Shown piece by piece: positions 52,966 to 62,269 of a stretch of 62,361 bases of DNA. Within the stretch, counting starts at the first letter, position 1, and each line of letters starts with the position of its first letter. Under the pieces are notes generated by a model. The model was not told where the DNA came from and ran no database searches. It was given only the letters and a program-made list of their open reading frames with translations. This DNA is from Marinobacterium ramblicola. Its GTDB lineage: Bacteria; Pseudomonadota; Gammaproteobacteria; Pseudomonadales; Balneatricaceae. The position numbers and the translations under genes were made by a program. The stretch lies in assembly GCF_019084545.1 (NCBI RefSeq), contig NZ_JAHREP010000018.1:1-62361 (forward strand), read 5' to 3'.

Positions 52966-55107
52966 ATGAAACTTCTGACAAGGCTGTTAATCGGCATTCT
53001 AGTGTTTGTTGTACTGGTGATCGGCGCCGGCGGCGTCATCCTCGGATTCGTCATCGACCCGAATGATTACCGCGCGGAGATAGAGCAGGCGGCGCTGGAA
53101 AGCGGTGGCGTCGAGCTCAAGATCAATGGCGAGATCGACTGGTCGGTCTTCCCCTGGCTCGGCCTGGCCGCGAACGACATCGCGATCCGCTATCCCGAAC
53201 AACCGCAACTGGCAACACTGACCCAAGCGCAGCTGTCGGTCAAATTGATGCCGCTGTTCTCCGGCAACGTCGAGATGAGCAGCATTCTGGTGGATGGCCT
53301 GAAACTCAACCTGATCACCACGGGGCGCGCCAATAACTGGACCCGGGCTCAGACCGCCGCCGAAACGCCTGCCAAGGATGAGCAGCAGGATGGCAAGGGT
53401 CGTAGCGGCGGCGCCCTCAAAGGCCTCGATATCGAGTCGATCACCCTGAGCAACGCTCAACTGCGTTATGTCGACGAAGCCGCCGGCAGCCGTATCGAGG
53501 TCAACCAGTTGAACCTGAATACCGGTCGCATCGCCCCCGGGCAGGAGATCCCGATTGAACTGAGTGCGCAAATAAACCAGTTCCAGGGCGATACGCAGAC
53601 TCTCGGCTTGAACGCTGCGCTTAACACCAATGCGCAGCTGAACCTGGAGCAGAAGCAGTACCAGCTGAATGCGCTGGACGCCACAGTCGAGCTCAACAGT
53701 GCGGCCCTTGGCTCCAAGCCGCTGCAACTCTCACTCAAGGGCAAGGTGGATGCCGATGTCGCGGCAGAGCGCATCGATCTGGCCCTGCAACAGCTGGCGC
53801 TGGCCAACCTGACCGCCACTGGCCAGGTCGGCATCCAATCCTTCGCCGCGCCGATATTCAGCGGTGAACTGAACCTGGCTCCATTCGACCTCAAGCAGCT
53901 GCTTACAGAACTTGGCCAGAGTGCGCCGCAAACCAGCGACGCCAAGGCGCTGACCGCGGTCGGCCTCAACGCCAAGTTGGCGGGCCCTGCGAACACACTG
54001 ACCCTGAATCCGCTGACGCTGACGCTGGACGACACCCAGTTCACCGGCTCGCTGGCGATCGACCTCAAGAGCCAGGCGCAGACCATCGCCCTTAAGGGCA
54101 ACAGCCTCAACGCCGACCGCTACCTGCCACCGGCGAGTAAGGAAAAAACAGGGCAGCAGAGCGCCGGCAGCGGTAAGAGTGGCGGCGAGCGCTGGTCAAA
54201 AGAGGAGATCATCCCGGTCGAGCCGCTCAAGGCACTGAACCTGGACGCCAAGCTGGATCTGGCGCAGCTGCAGATCTCCGGCCTCAACACCAGTAATCTG
54301 GGACTGACCCTCAGCGCCCATAACGGTTTGGTCAAGATCAGTCGCATCGACGCCGACCTCTACTCCGGCACCCTGCGCAACGCCGTCACCCTGGATGCGC
54401 GCAAATCGCCGCTGCAGATCAGTATCGACAAGAAGATCAGCGGCGTACAGATCGGCGATCTGCTCACCGCCATGAACGGCAGCGCCCCAATCACCGGCGC
54501 GCTCAACTCCACCGCCAAGCTCAGCGCCCAGGGCCAGTCGATCTACGCCATCGTCAACTCACTCAACGGCAACGCCAGCGTCCATGCCGCCGATGGCGTG
54601 ATCGAGGGGATCGACATGGCACAGACCATCTGCCAGGGGATCAACAACGTTGCCAGCCTCGGCATCAACACCGAGCAGGTGGACCAGTCCACCCCCTTCG
54701 CCAACATGGGCGGTAACTTCACCATCAGCAACGGCATGGTCAGCAACAAGGACCTGGCGGCGACGCTGGATGCCATGTCCCTGGCCGGGCGCGGCAACGT
54801 CGACCTGCCCAAGGCTCTGATCGACTACCGACTGGGCCTGACCATCAAGGAGAACCTGTTCAAGCAGACCTGCTCGGTCAACAACCGCCTCGAGGGCGTC
54901 GAGTTCCCGGTCAACTGCAAGGGTTCGTTCGATACCCCACCGGCGAAGATGTGCAAACCCGACGCCAGCGTCTTCGCCAACCTGCTCAAGGCCGAGGCCA
55001 AGAAAAAGGTCGAGGAGAAAGTGAGCAAGAAGATCGAAGAGAAACTGGGTGAAAAGCTGGGCGATGAGGGTGCCAAGTCCCTGCTGAAAGGGTTGCTGGG
55101 CAATTGA
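52966..55107 (+). CDS. AsmA-family membrane-anchored protein
   Basis: A 713-residue protein with an N-terminal membrane anchor (about residues 5-30) and a long periplasmic beta-rich region. It resembles AsmA, whose relatives influence outer-membrane assembly and phospholipid transport between membranes. The N-terminal segment [17 protein letters not shown] is typical of AsmA. The C-terminal AsmA domain (about residues 540-690) carries [19 protein letters not shown]. The last 40 residues are a Lys/Glu-rich helix. ATG 52966 is chosen because the anchor begins there. The mutY start overlaps its stop (TGATG). Confidence 0.88.
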   Translation: MKLLTRLLIGILVFVVLVIGAGGVILGFVIDPNDYRAEIEQAALESGGVELKINGEIDWSVFPWLGLAANDIAIRYPEQPQLATLTQAQLSVKLMPLFSGNVEMSSILVDGLKLNLITTGRANNWTRAQTAAETPAKDEQQDGKGRSGGALKGLDIESITLSNAQLRYVDEAAGSRIEVNQLNLNTGRIAPGQEIPIELSAQINQFQGDTQTLGLNAALNTNAQLNLEQKQYQLNALDATVELNSAALGSKPLQLSLKGKVDADVAAERIDLALQQLALANLTATGQVGIQSFAAPIFSGELNLAPFDLKQLLTELGQSAPQTSDAKALTAVGLNAKLAGPANTLTLNPLTLTLDDTQFTGSLAIDLKSQAQTIALKGNSLNADRYLPPASKEKTGQQSAGSGKSGGERWSKEEIIPVEPLKALNLDAKLDLAQLQISGLNTSNLGLTLSAHNGLVKISRIDADLYSGTLRNAVTLDARKSPLQISIDKKISGVQIGDLLTAMNGSAPITGALNSTAKLSAQGQSIYAIVNSLNGNASVHAADGVIEGIDMAQTICQGINNVASLGINTEQVDQSTPFANMGGNFTISNGMVSNKDLAATLDAMSLAGRGNVDLPKALIDYRLGLTIKENLFKQTCSVNNRLEGVEFPVNCKGSFDTPPAKMCKPDASVFANLLKAEAKKKVEEKVSKKIEEKLGEKLGDEGAKSLLKGLLGN

Positions 55108-56186
55108 TGGCTAACCCGGTTAAAAGCCTGTCACCCAAACGGTTCCACAGCGCCGTGCTGGAGTGGTTCGACCGGCACGGCCGCAAGGACCTGCCCTGGC
55201 AGCGGGAAAAAACCGCCTATAACACCTGGATCTCCGAGATCATGCTGCAGCAGACCCAGGTGACGACGGTGATCCCCTACTACCAGCGCTTTATCGACCG
55301 TTTTCCCGACGTGCACTGCCTGGCCGAGGCGGAGATCGACGAGGTACTCCACCTCTGGACCGGGCTGGGTTACTACGCCCGCGCACGTAACCTGCACAAG
55401 GCGGCGGGCATCGTCAGCCGGGAGTTCGGTGGCCATTTCCCCAACAGCGTCGAGGGTCTGGAGGGACTACCCGGCATAGGTCGCTCAACGGCAGGGGCGA
55501 TACTGTCGATCGCCACCGGCAAGCGGGCGGCCATTCTCGACGGCAACGTGAAACGGGTGCTGGCACGCTTCTATGCGGTCGAGGGCTGGCCCGGCCAGCC
55601 CGCGGTCATGAACAGGCTCTGGTCGCTGGCCGAGCAAAACACCCCGAGCAAACGTGTCGGCGACTACACCCAGGCGATGATGGATCTGGGGGCCACCCTC
55701 TGCACCCGGGGCAAACCCAGCTGCCTGCTGTGCCCATTGCAACAGGAATGTAAAGCCTTCGCCCTCGGTCTGACCAGCAAGCTGCCATCCCCCAGGCCCA
55801 AGAAAACCCTGCCGGTCAAGCAGACGCAGATGCTGATCATCCGCGACCCCGATCAGCAGGTGCTGCTGGCCCAGCGCCCGCCCAGCGGTATCTGGGGCGG
55901 TCTATGGAGCCTGCCGGAGGTGCAGGACCTGCGCGACGCGCCCGCCGAGCTCGGTATCGAGATCCTCGAGGCGACACCGCTGGAGCCGGTCAGACACACC
56001 TTCAGCCACTACCACCTGGATATCACTCCGGTACTGGTCAGCCTGAAAGACCCTACAAACTCAGTCATGGAAGGCCCGCCGACACTCTGGTATAACAGCC
56101 GCCAACCACAAAATATCGGCCTGGCCGCGCCGGTCAAGCGCCTGCTTGAAACGCTCGGCAGCACCAGCCACAAGGGAGGAAAGTGA
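55107..56186 (+). CDS. mutY: A/G-specific adenine glycosylase MutY
   Basis: Removes adenine mispaired with 8-oxoguanine. The 359-residue protein has a helix-hairpin-helix fold with catalytic Glu in [10 protein letters not shown] (about residue 37), the Hh[13 protein letters not shown] and Asp in [10 protein letters not shown]. The iron-sulfur cluster motif is C-x6-C-x2-C-x5-C ([17 protein letters not shown], about residues 191-207). The C-terminal third is a NUDIX-like 8-oxoG recognition domain. Its ATG overlaps the asmA stop, and its stop overlaps the yggX start. Confidence 0.97.
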   Translation: MANPVKSLSPKRFHSAVLEWFDRHGRKDLPWQREKTAYNTWISEIMLQQTQVTTVIPYYQRFIDRFPDVHCLAEAEIDEVLHLWTGLGYYARARNLHKAAGIVSREFGGHFPNSVEGLEGLPGIGRSTAGAILSIATGKRAAILDGNVKRVLARFYAVEGWPGQPAVMNRLWSLAEQNTPSKRVGDYTQAMMDLGATLCTRGKPSCLLCPLQQECKAFALGLTSKLPSPRPKKTLPVKQTQMLIIRDPDQQVLLAQRPPSGIWGGLWSLPEVQDLRDAPAELGIEILEATPLEPVRHTFSHYHLDITPVLVSLKDPTNSVMEGPPTLWYNSRQPQNIGLAAPVKRLLETLGSTSHKGGK

Positions 56187-56464
56187 TGAGCCGTACAGTC
56201 ATCTGCCGCAAATACAAACAAGAGATGGAAGGCCTCGAGCGTCCACCCTATCCCGGCGCACTGGGCCAGGATATCTACGACAACGTGTCCAAGCAGGCCT
56301 GGCAGGAGTGGACCGAACACCAGACCATGCTGATCAACGAGAAGCATCTGAACCTGATGGATCCGCAGAGCCGTAAATACCTGCAGCAGGAGATGGAGAA
56401 GTTCCTCTCCGGCGAGGAGTACGACAAGGCCGAAGGCTACGTACCCCCGTCCGAAAGCAAGTAA
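56186..56464 (+). CDS. yggX: Fe(2+)-trafficking / oxidative damage protection protein YggX
   Basis: Small protein that protects iron-sulfur enzymes and DNA from oxidative damage; it commonly follows mutY. The 92-residue protein has the YggX pattern: [20 protein letters not shown] with the single Cys near the start, a helical middle ([19 protein letters not shown]) and the [19 protein letters not shown] segment. ATG 56186 overlaps the mutY stop, with GGGAGGA eight bases upstream. Confidence 0.96.
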   Translation: MSRTVICRKYKQEMEGLERPPYPGALGQDIYDNVSKQAWQEWTEHQTMLINEKHLNLMDPQSRKYLQQEMEKFLSGEEYDKAEGYVPPSESK

Positions 56465-56497
56465 CTAAGCTAATAAAAGAAAAGTGAAAACAGGGCG

Positions 56498-56526
56498 TTG
56501 ACACCCCGTCACAAGTCGGGTTTAAT
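56498..56526 (+). promoter_or_regulatory. Promoter of the tRNA-Phe gene
   Basis: Consensus -35 TTGACA (56498-56503), exact 17-base spacer, -10 TTTAAT (56521-56526), followed by a GC-rich discriminator (ACGCGCC), typical of stable-RNA promoters under stringent control. Transcription would begin about six bases before the mature tRNA. Confidence 0.82.
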
Positions 56527-56538
56527 ACGCGCCTCGTT

Positions 56539-56614
56539 GCCCAGATAGCTCAGTCGGTAGAGCAGGGGATTGAAAATCCCCGTGTCGGTGGTTCGATTCC
56601 GCCTCTGGGCACCA
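56539..56614 (+). tRNA. tRNA-Phe (GAA)
   Basis: A 76-nt cloverleaf: acceptor stem GCCCAGA / TCTGGGC, D-arm with AGCTCAGTCGGTAGAGC, anticodon stem GGGGA / TCCCC with loop TTGAAAA (anticodon GAA at 56572-56574), T-arm GTTCGATTC, and CCA encoded at 56612-56614. It lies between yggX and a convergent EamA transporter gene. Confidence 0.98.
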
Positions 56615-56623
56615 CCTCTTTCA

Positions 56624-56652
56624 GAAGCCCTGCATCCTTGATGCGGGGCTTC
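56624..56652 (+). terminator. Strong hairpin after tRNA-Phe
   Basis: A 13-bp stem GAAGCCCTGCATC / GATGCGGGGCTTC (one G-U pair) with a 3-base loop, ten bases after the tRNA. No T-run follows on either strand, so it may aid Rho-dependent ending or 3' processing, possibly for both the tRNA and the convergent transporter gene. Confidence 0.5.
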
Positions 56653-56667
56653 GCCGTTCTGTCCCCG

Positions 56668-57528
56668 TCAGGCAAATCGCCTAGCCCCCGAAACACAGAC
56701 CACCGCACCTAGAGTCGCGCTCAACATCGTCCAGCTCACTGCCTCACTGAGCAGCAGCGCAGCCAAGCCAAGACCGAAGAAGGGCTGCAGCAGTTGCAAC
56801 TGACCGACGGCAGCGACGCCACCCTGCGCCAGCCCTCGATACCAGAGCATGAAGCCGATCAGCATACTGAACAGCGAAACATAGGCGAGCCCGAGCCAAG
56901 CCGGTATCTGCACTTGCTCCAGCCCCACCGGCATGAAGAACAGGCTGAGCGGCAACATGACCGGCAATGACAACACCAGTGCCCAGCTGATCACCTGCCA
57001 GCCGCCGAATGTACGCGCCAGCCGGCCACCTTCGGCATAACCGAGACCACAGACCAGGACCGCAGCCAACATCAACAGATCTCCCTGCAGCGAGGCAGTA
57101 CCACCGCCCAGCGCGGCATACCCAGCCACGCAGGCGCCTCCCAACAGCGAGAACAGCCAGAACGGCGGTCGCGGACGCTCCCCGGCACGGAGCACGCCGA
57201 ACAAGGCGGTGCACAGCGGCAGCAAGCCGATAAACACCAGCGAGTGCGCGGATGAAACCTGCTGCAACGCCAGCGCCGTCAGCAGCGGGAAGCCGACGAC
57301 GACGCCAAGAGCCACAAGGACAAGGGATGGCAACTGCGCCCTATCCGGACGCCGTTGGCGCAAGATAAGCAGCAGGGCCAGGCCCAAAAGGCCCGCTATA
57401 CTCGCTCGGGCACAGGTCAGGAAGGTCGGCTCGAAATCGCTCACCGCAACCCGTGTCGCCGGCAGCGAACCGGCAAAGATCAGCATACCGATAAAACCGC
57501 TTATCCAACCGCCCATCGTTTTGTCCAT
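56668..57528 (-). CDS. EamA-family (DMT) membrane transporter
   Basis: Inner-membrane carrier of the drug/metabolite transporter superfamily, 286 residues with ten hydrophobic segments arranged as two five-helix EamA repeats. Typical features are an early TRVAVSDFEPTFLTCARASI segment (shown in part as FEPTFLTCARASI) and the repeat equivalent near residue 215 (YVSLFSMLIGFMLWYRGLA). AGGAGG precedes the ATG. It is divergent from a MocR-type regulator, which often controls its neighbour transporter, for example one exporting an amine or amino acid; substrate unknown. Confidence 0.88.
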   Translation of the reverse strand: MDKTMGGWISGFIGMLIFAGSLPATRVAVSDFEPTFLTCARASIAGLLGLALLLILRQRRPDRAQLPSLVLVALGVVVGFPLLTALALQQVSSAHSLVFIGLLPLCTALFGVLRAGERPRPPFWLFSLLGGACVAGYAALGGGTASLQGDLLMLAAVLVCGLGYAEGGRLARTFGGWQVISWALVLSLPVMLPLSLFFMPVGLEQVQIPAWLGLAYVSLFSMLIGFMLWYRGLAQGGVAAVGQLQLLQPFFGLGLAALLLSEAVSWTMLSATLGAVVCVSGARRFA

Positions 57529-57607
57529 CCCGGCACCTCCTGCTCATGATCAGTTGTCAGTAGACCACCAGGAAGACGGATCACCCAGATACAGCCCAAT
57601 ACAATTT

Positions 57608-57631
57608 CTTAGAACTGTTAGGTATGCTAAG
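57608..57631. promoter_or_regulatory. Inverted repeat in the EamA-MocR divergent promoter
   Basis: CTTAG (57608-57612) and CTAAG (57627-57631), separated by 14 bases, in the 127-base gap between the divergent genes. It is a candidate operator for the MocR protein, but short repeats occur by chance and no clear -35/-10 pair was found. Confidence 0.3.
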
Positions 57632-57655
57632 ACAATACAGACAGATGGAGACAAC

Positions 57656-59038
57656 GTGAAACAAGCCGGAACCCGTATTGCGGCCGTCATGGACGAGATC
57701 CGCCTGAGAATAGCCTCCCGGAGCTATCTGCCGGGAACCCGACTACCGTCGGTACGGGCGCAAGCGAAGGCGATGGCGCTGTCGGTTTCCACCGTGGTGG
57801 AGGCCTATGAGAGACTGGCGGCGGAGGGTGTCATCCGCTCGCAGCCCGGCTCGGGCTTCTTCGTCACCGGGCCTGTCGCACCACTGGCCCTGGCGGAGAT
57901 GGCCCCCAGGCTCGAACGCGAGATCGACCCGCTGTGGATATCGCGCCAGTCGCTGGAGTCCGATGCTTCGGTCCTCAAGCCGGGCTGCGGCTGGCTGCCC
58001 GATGACTGGATGTACGAGGCGGGCATACGCCGGGCGCTGCGCAGAGTGGCGCGGGCTGAAAACTCGGTGCTGACCGACTACGCCACACCGCTCGGTTTGC
58101 CGGCTCTGCGGCAGGTGCTTGCCCGGCGCATGATCGGTACCGGTATCGAGGCACCGCCGGAACAGATCATGCTGACCGAGTCCGGCACCCAGGCGATCGA
58201 TCTGATCTGCCGCTTCCTGCTGGAGCCGGGCGATGTGGTGCTGATCGACGACCCCTGCTACTTCAATTTCCACGCCCTGTTGAAGGCGCATCGTGCCCGC
58301 GTCGTGGGCGTCCCTTACACCCCGAACGGACCGGATCTGGATGCGTTCGAAGCTACGCTGCAAACGCACGCGCCGCGGCTGTATATCACCAACTCCGGCA
58401 TCCATAACCCTACCGGCGCGACGCTCTCGGCGACAACGGCACACCGGCTGCTGTCACTAGCCGAGCGCTCGGACCTGGTGATCGTCGAGGATGATATCTT
58501 CGCCGACTTCGAGCTCACACCCTCGCCCCGGCTGGCCGCGTTCGATGGACTGTCACGCGTCATCCACATCGGCAGTTTCTCGAAGACGCTCTCCGCCTCG
58601 CTGCGCTGCGGCTATATCGCCGCCCGGCGCGACTGGATCGACAGCCTGCTCGACCTGAAGATCGCCACCAGTTTCGCCGGCGGCCAGTTAGCCGCTAACG
58701 TATTGCTTACTGCGCTGACCGACAGCGGCTATCGCAAACATATGGAGTCGGTGCGCCTAAAGCTGGCCAAGGCCATGGTGACGACGATCGAAAGACTCAA
58801 TGAGCTGGATATACAGCCCTGGCACATCCCCCGAGCGGGCATGTTTGTCTGGTGCCGCATACCTCAGGGACGCGATGCGGCGGACACCGCCCGCGCCTGT
58901 CTGCAGGAGGGCGTTGTACTGGCGCCGGGCAACGCGTTCAGTCAGTCACAGAGCGCCGGCGATTATCTGCGCTTCAATGTCGCCCAATCCGGCGACGATC
59001 GCATATTCGATACACTGGCCCGTGTGCTGTCGGGTTAG
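57656..59038 (+). CDS. MocR-family PLP-dependent transcription regulator
   Basis: Regulator combining an N-terminal GntR winged helix (about residues 1-75, with GTRLPSVRAQAKAMALS and the DNA-reading VSTVVEAYERLAAEG) with a fold-type I aminotransferase-like domain (about 110-460). The latter contains LTESGTQAIDLICRFLL, NPTGATLS, EDDIFADFE and the PLP-binding Lys in GSFSKTLSASLRCG (about residue 312). Length 460. Start is GTG 57656 with GGAG five bases upstream; the frame upstream is inside the promoter region and divergent gene. Such proteins respond to amines or pyridoxal phosphate and commonly control a divergent gene, here the EamA transporter. Confidence 0.9.
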   Translation: MKQAGTRIAAVMDEIRLRIASRSYLPGTRLPSVRAQAKAMALSVSTVVEAYERLAAEGVIRSQPGSGFFVTGPVAPLALAEMAPRLEREIDPLWISRQSLESDASVLKPGCGWLPDDWMYEAGIRRALRRVARAENSVLTDYATPLGLPALRQVLARRMIGTGIEAPPEQIMLTESGTQAIDLICRFLLEPGDVVLIDDPCYFNFHALLKAHRARVVGVPYTPNGPDLDAFEATLQTHAPRLYITNSGIHNPTGATLSATTAHRLLSLAERSDLVIVEDDIFADFELTPSPRLAAFDGLSRVIHIGSFSKTLSASLRCGYIAARRDWIDSLLDLKIATSFAGGQLAANVLLTALTDSGYRKHMESVRLKLAKAMVTTIERLNELDIQPWHIPRAGMFVWCRIPQGRDAADTARACLQEGVVLAPGNAFSQSQSAGDYLRFNVAQSGDDRIFDTLARVLSG

Positions 59039-59234
59039 AGGATAGCGACAGTCGCTCTGACAACAACACCTGCCATTCGATTGATCCATCCCCCATCAGC
59101 AGCAATACTGTCATAGCATACCGTCAACCGTCTGCTGGACTGCTCCAGCAGGCTGGATAAGCCGTATAGCAAGGCCTTGAGCGAAATTACTCGGCAACTT
59201 ACTCAACAACTCGTTCAACGAATCTGGTGACCGG

Positions 59235-59828
59235 ATGAACCGCAACCGCCCCTTACACCCCCTACCCACCGAGCAATGGGACAACTCGCTCGAGCACGTT
59301 ATCGAGGATATGAAGGGCGATCCGATCAACGTGCACAAGCTGATGGCGCACAACCCGGCCCTGCTGAACGCCTGGTGGAACTTTCGCAACTACTCGGTCA
59401 CCGGCGGTGCTCTGGGCAAGCGGCGTGGCGAACTGGTGATCCTGCGGGTCGCCATCCATATGCGCGCCTGGTACGAGTGGGGCTCACACGTGGAGCGCGG
59501 TCTGGCGTGCGGGCTGACGCTGGAGGAGATCGAGCGGGTCAAGCGTGAACCACGCCCCGAGCTGTGGAGCGAAAAGGAGTACCTGCTGCTTATCGCCGTA
59601 GATGAACTGGTCGACCGCCACGGGCTCTCCGCGGAGCTGCTGACGAAGCTGCAGGGCTGCTACTCCGACGCCGAGCTGATGGACCTGATCGCGATCCACG
59701 GCATGTATGTCATCCTTGGCTGCATGATCAACACCTGGGGACTGGAGCTGGATCAGCGGGTAGAGGCCAAGCTGCCGGACCAGGTGAGCCGCAGCGCCTT
59801 CGAAACCGAGTTTCCCAGGGAACCTTAG
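59235..59828 (+). CDS. Carboxymuconolactone-decarboxylase-family protein
   Basis: All-helical CMD-domain protein of 197 residues. The core reads RRGELVILRVAIHMRAWYEWGSHVERGLACGLTLEEIERV (shown here across about residues 63-101), with the Glu/His pair of the family (YEWGSHV) but no Cys-x-x-Cys, so it is not an AhpD-type peroxidase. The second helical half contains DLIAIHGMYVILGCMINTWGL. The enzyme reaction is unknown; homologues are often annotated as decarboxylases without proof. No operon partner. The 196 bases before it hold only a small hairpin (59132-59151). Confidence 0.8.
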   Translation: MNRNRPLHPLPTEQWDNSLEHVIEDMKGDPINVHKLMAHNPALLNAWWNFRNYSVTGGALGKRRGELVILRVAIHMRAWYEWGSHVERGLACGLTLEEIERVKREPRPELWSEKEYLLLIAVDELVDRHGLSAELLTKLQGCYSDAELMDLIAIHGMYVILGCMINTWGLELDQRVEAKLPDQVSRSAFETEFPREP

Positions 59829-59870
59829 GCCCTTAACGACCTGCGGAGCGCCGTTACTGTCGACCGAGGA

Positions 59871-60704
59871 TCAATCGGAGGCCCGCGTCAGGATGGGGTC
59901 GAGCCAACGGGTTGGCAGCAGTCTGCGCACCCAACCCATAAAATAGGTCGGCAGGGTCACGTAGTAACGGGGCCGGGGCCGGCGGCTTTCCAACGCGTGG
60001 AGCAGGGGTTTGAGCACAGCCTCGGGCGACAGGGTGAACGCCGGCTCCTTGCCCGGCGCCTGGTTACTCAGCCGTTTGACCACCGCTTCATAGGTGGCGC
60101 GATGAGCGCTGTTGGCAACATCGATATGGTCCTGAAACGCCTTGAACGCATTGCTGCGAAACGCGCTCTCGATCGGACCCGGCTCGATCAGGCTGACATG
60201 GATATTGCTGCCGACCAACTCCAGTCTCAGGGTATCGGTCAGCCCCTCGAGGGCGAACTTGGAGCAGTTGTAGGCACCGCGGTATTTCAGCGCCACCAAC
60301 CCCAGCACCGAGGAGTTCATGACGATACGGCCGTGCCCCTGCCTACGCATCACCGGCAGCACCAGGTTGGTCAGCTCCAGCCAGCCCAGCAGGTTGGTTT
60401 CCAACTGGGCGCGCATTACCTCCCGGGTCAGATCCTCCACCGCACCGGGCTGGCCATAGGCGCCATTGTTGAACAGCGCATCCAGCGTGCCGCCGGTGCG
60501 CGACAGCACTTCGTCGACCGCGTTTCGGATCGACAGGCTGTCGTCCAGATCGAGCTGAACCGCCTCCAGCCCCAGTTCGCCAAGCGCATGCACATCCTCC
60601 CGCTTGCGAGCGGTCGCAAACACGCGATAGCCCAGTTGATGCAAGCGCAATGCGCAGTGTCTGCCGATGCCGCTGGAGCAGCCGGTAATCAGAATTGTCT
60701 TCAT
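59871..60704 (-). CDS. Short-chain dehydrogenase/reductase
   Basis: NAD(P)-dependent oxidoreductase of the classical SDR family, 277 residues. It has the nucleotide loop TGCSSGIGRH (about residues 8-17), NNGAYGQ in place of the usual NNAG, catalytic Ser in MNSSVLGLVALKYRGAY and the YxxxK pair in YNCSKFALEG (about residues 150-154). A C-terminal hydrophobic patch (YVTLPTYFMGWVRRLLP) suggests membrane association. The Arg near the loop favours NADPH. Substrate unknown, perhaps a lipid or retinol-like compound. Confidence 0.88.
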   Translation of the reverse strand: MKTILITGCSSGIGRHCALRLHQLGYRVFATARKREDVHALGELGLEAVQLDLDDSLSIRNAVDEVLSRTGGTLDALFNNGAYGQPGAVEDLTREVMRAQLETNLLGWLELTNLVLPVMRRQGHGRIVMNSSVLGLVALKYRGAYNCSKFALEGLTDTLRLELVGSNIHVSLIEPGPIESAFRSNAFKAFQDHIDVANSAHRATYEAVVKRLSNQAPGKEPAFTLSPEAVLKPLLHALESRRPRPRYYVTLPTYFMGWVRRLLPTRWLDPILTRASD

Positions 60705-60732
60705 CGCCGTTCGTCCTGAAACCGCGTTGCGG

Positions 60733-60975
60733 TTACTCCGCCGCTTCCTTGGCTGCCAACGCTTTGTTCAACCGCTTCAGCGCCAACTCCATCGAATCGA
60801 GATTCATCCTGTCCTCCAGCCCCTGAAGCTGAAGACGAAAGTTTTCATCTTTCAACTCCTGGTACTTACCGTACTGATAGAGGTTAAGGCCAAACGCAGT
60901 CAGAAAAAGCAGCAGGATCACCACGGCGGCATCCAGATTCAAGGTGAACTTCTTCAACGGTTGCTCCTTCGGCAA
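60733..60975 (-). CDS. Small single-helix membrane protein
   Basis: An 80-residue protein with one membrane helix (about residues 17-36, VVILLLFLTAFGLNLYQYG) followed by a charged helix with coiled-coil-like spacing (about 38-76, rich in Leu, Glu, Lys and Arg). It lies 28 bases upstream of the SDR gene on the same strand and may be co-transcribed with it. No family recognised. The orientation of positive residues suggests an N-terminus in the cytoplasm. Confidence 0.6.
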   Translation of the reverse strand: MPKEQPLKKFTLNLDAAVVILLLFLTAFGLNLYQYGKYQELKDENFRLQLQGLEDRMNLDSMELALKRLNKALAAKEAAE

Positions 60976-61104
60976 ACTAAGTTGAACCTGCGCAGCCCGC
61001 TACCCTCAGCGAGCCGGCGAGACGACACCATATCATGTCAGCGTTATTCACCGCACCGGCTACACTGTCCGTATCGACAGTCACTCCAGATGGGGAGGCA
61101 GTAT

Positions 61105-61542
61105 ATGAAAGCAAATCTGTGCAGAAAACTGATGGCCACGCATAACGGTCTGTCACCGCTGATTCTGCGGGTTCCGGTCGGAATCGTGCTGATACCGCAT
61201 GGGGCGCAGAAACTGTTTGGCTGGTTTGGCGGCGGCGGGTTGCAGGGCACGGGTCAATGGATGGCCTCAATCGGCCTGGAACCGGGTGTGGTGATGGCAC
61301 TACTCGCTGGCTCGACAGAGTTCTTTGGCGGCATCGCGCTGGTGCTGGGCCTCTTGACTCGCGTAGCCGGTGCAGCGGTCGCCTTCGCCATGCTGATCGC
61401 CATTCTCTTCGTGCATCTCGGTAATGGGGTTTTCGTCAGCGAAGGGGGTTGGGAATACGCCCTTGTTCTCCTTGCGGCCGGACTATCGCTGATGGTATCG
61501 GGGGGCGGGCGCTTCAGCGTCGATGGGCGCTGCTCCTGCTGA
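61105..61542 (+). CDS. DoxX-family membrane protein
   Basis: A 145-residue membrane protein with four hydrophobic segments and the DoxX pattern: RVPVGIVLIPHGAQKLFGWFGG (shown in part as IPHGAQKLFGWFGG, about residues 31-44), LAGSTEFFGGIALVLGLLTR and EGGWEYALVLLAAG. DoxX-type proteins take part in thiosulfate:quinone reduction in some archaea and in redox stress complexes in mycobacteria, but most bacterial members have no proven role. ATG 61105 follows GGGAGG at good spacing. Confidence 0.85.
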   Translation: MKANLCRKLMATHNGLSPLILRVPVGIVLIPHGAQKLFGWFGGGGLQGTGQWMASIGLEPGVVMALLAGSTEFFGGIALVLGLLTRVAGAAVAFAMLIAILFVHLGNGVFVSEGGWEYALVLLAAGLSLMVSGGGRFSVDGRCSC

Positions 61543-61681
61543 TCCGCGCCAACTGCCTAACCTGGCATAGCCATTCAAGATTGGCATGCCAGATTGGGCG
61601 CACTCGTGAACACAACACTTAAGCCTCGCGAAATGTCATTTAATAACAACAGGTTAAATATAGCCCCAGGAGAGCAAAAGC

Positions 61682-61698
61682 TGGCACTCATGTTGCGA
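61682..61698 (+). promoter_or_regulatory. Sigma-54 promoter of a 43-residue membrane protein gene
   Basis: TGGCAC-TCATG-TTGCGA: GG at 61683-61684 and GC at 61695-61696, exactly ten bases apart, matching the RpoN consensus TGGCAC-N5-TTGC. Start expected near 61708, giving a 37-base leader with a ribosome-binding site CCAGGAG. A perfect palindrome TGGCATGCCA (61582-61591), 90 bases upstream, could be part of an activator site. The 61543-61681 stretch is otherwise AT-rich and gene-free. Confidence 0.7.
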
Positions 61699-61744
61699 TA
61701 CTCCAAGCAAACAGATGACTATCAACCGCTCCAGGAGATTCAAC

Positions 61745-61876
61745 ATGACGACTACTCACAACGATGAACGCTACGAAGAACTGGGCCTCGCCCCCTCCAT
61801 CGCCATGGTGCTGGTAGGTTTCGTGATCGCCATAGTCCCGGCACTGGTTCAGCTGGGCCTGCTCATGGCCAACTGA
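61745..61876 (+). CDS. 43-residue single-helix membrane protein
   Basis: Short reading frame with ATG 61745, AGGAG eight bases upstream, and TGA at 61874-61876. The product has a polar acidic N-terminus (MTTTHNDERYEELGLAPS) and one long membrane helix (about residues 18-41) ending in MAN. It has its own sigma-54 promoter and its own strong terminator, so it is a complete single-gene unit. I recognise no family. Small membrane proteins of this size often bind and tune a larger membrane complex; which one is not indicated by the neighbours. Confidence 0.68.
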   Translation: MTTTHNDERYEELGLAPSIAMVLVGFVIAIVPALVQLGLLMAN

Positions 61877-61899
61877 TCCGCCCCAAGCCTGATCACTGC

Positions 61900-61927
61900 A
61901 ACGCCTCGGTTCATACCGGGGCGTTTT
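61900..61927 (+). terminator. Intrinsic terminator of the 43-residue protein gene
   Basis: AACGCCTCGG (61900-61909) pairs with CCGGGGCGTT (61916-61925) over ten positions with one G-T pair, loop TTCATA, then TTTT, 23 bases after the stop. Confidence 0.85.
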
Positions 61928-62087
61928 GCTTAAAAACGCTGGATAGCCCAGGCCACGGGTATGTAAGGGGTATGCAGAAAAATTGATTACAGCAACAGCG
62001 AGAGCGCTTGTCGATCGCGGAAAGCGTTTAACGACCAATAGGAGGGGAGAGAGTTTGTCACTGTGAAGAACCTACCGGGGAACCCGG

Positions 62088-62174
62088 TGGTGCAGATGGG
62101 GAGACTCGAACTCCCACGCCCGTGAAGGCACTAGCACCTGAAGCTAGCGTGTCTACCAATTCCACCACATCTGC
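62088..62174 (-). tRNA. tRNA-Leu (CAG), copy 1
   Basis: An 87-nt class II tRNA on the minus strand: acceptor GCAGATG / CATCTGC, D-arm with GGTAGACAC, anticodon stem CTAGC / GCTAG with loop TTCAGGT (anticodon CAG), long variable arm, T-loop TTCGAGT, and CCA encoded at the 3' end. It is downstream of an identical copy, 95 bases away. After the CCA a stem ACCGGG / CCCGGT is visible without a T-run. Confidence 0.98.
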
Positions 62175-62269
62175 GTCGGTTTGCGCGGATTTACGATTCT
62201 GCATCGCGCGGTGCGCACCGCTGTTTTTACTTTCTTAGCCTCTGCGCCGCCCCGGACTCGGTCCAGGAG

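Noticed and set aside
61688..62038. 116-codon minus-strand frame over the sigma-54 unit
   Set aside because: It is antisense to the promoter, the 43-residue gene and its terminator, all of which show coherent plus-strand signals.
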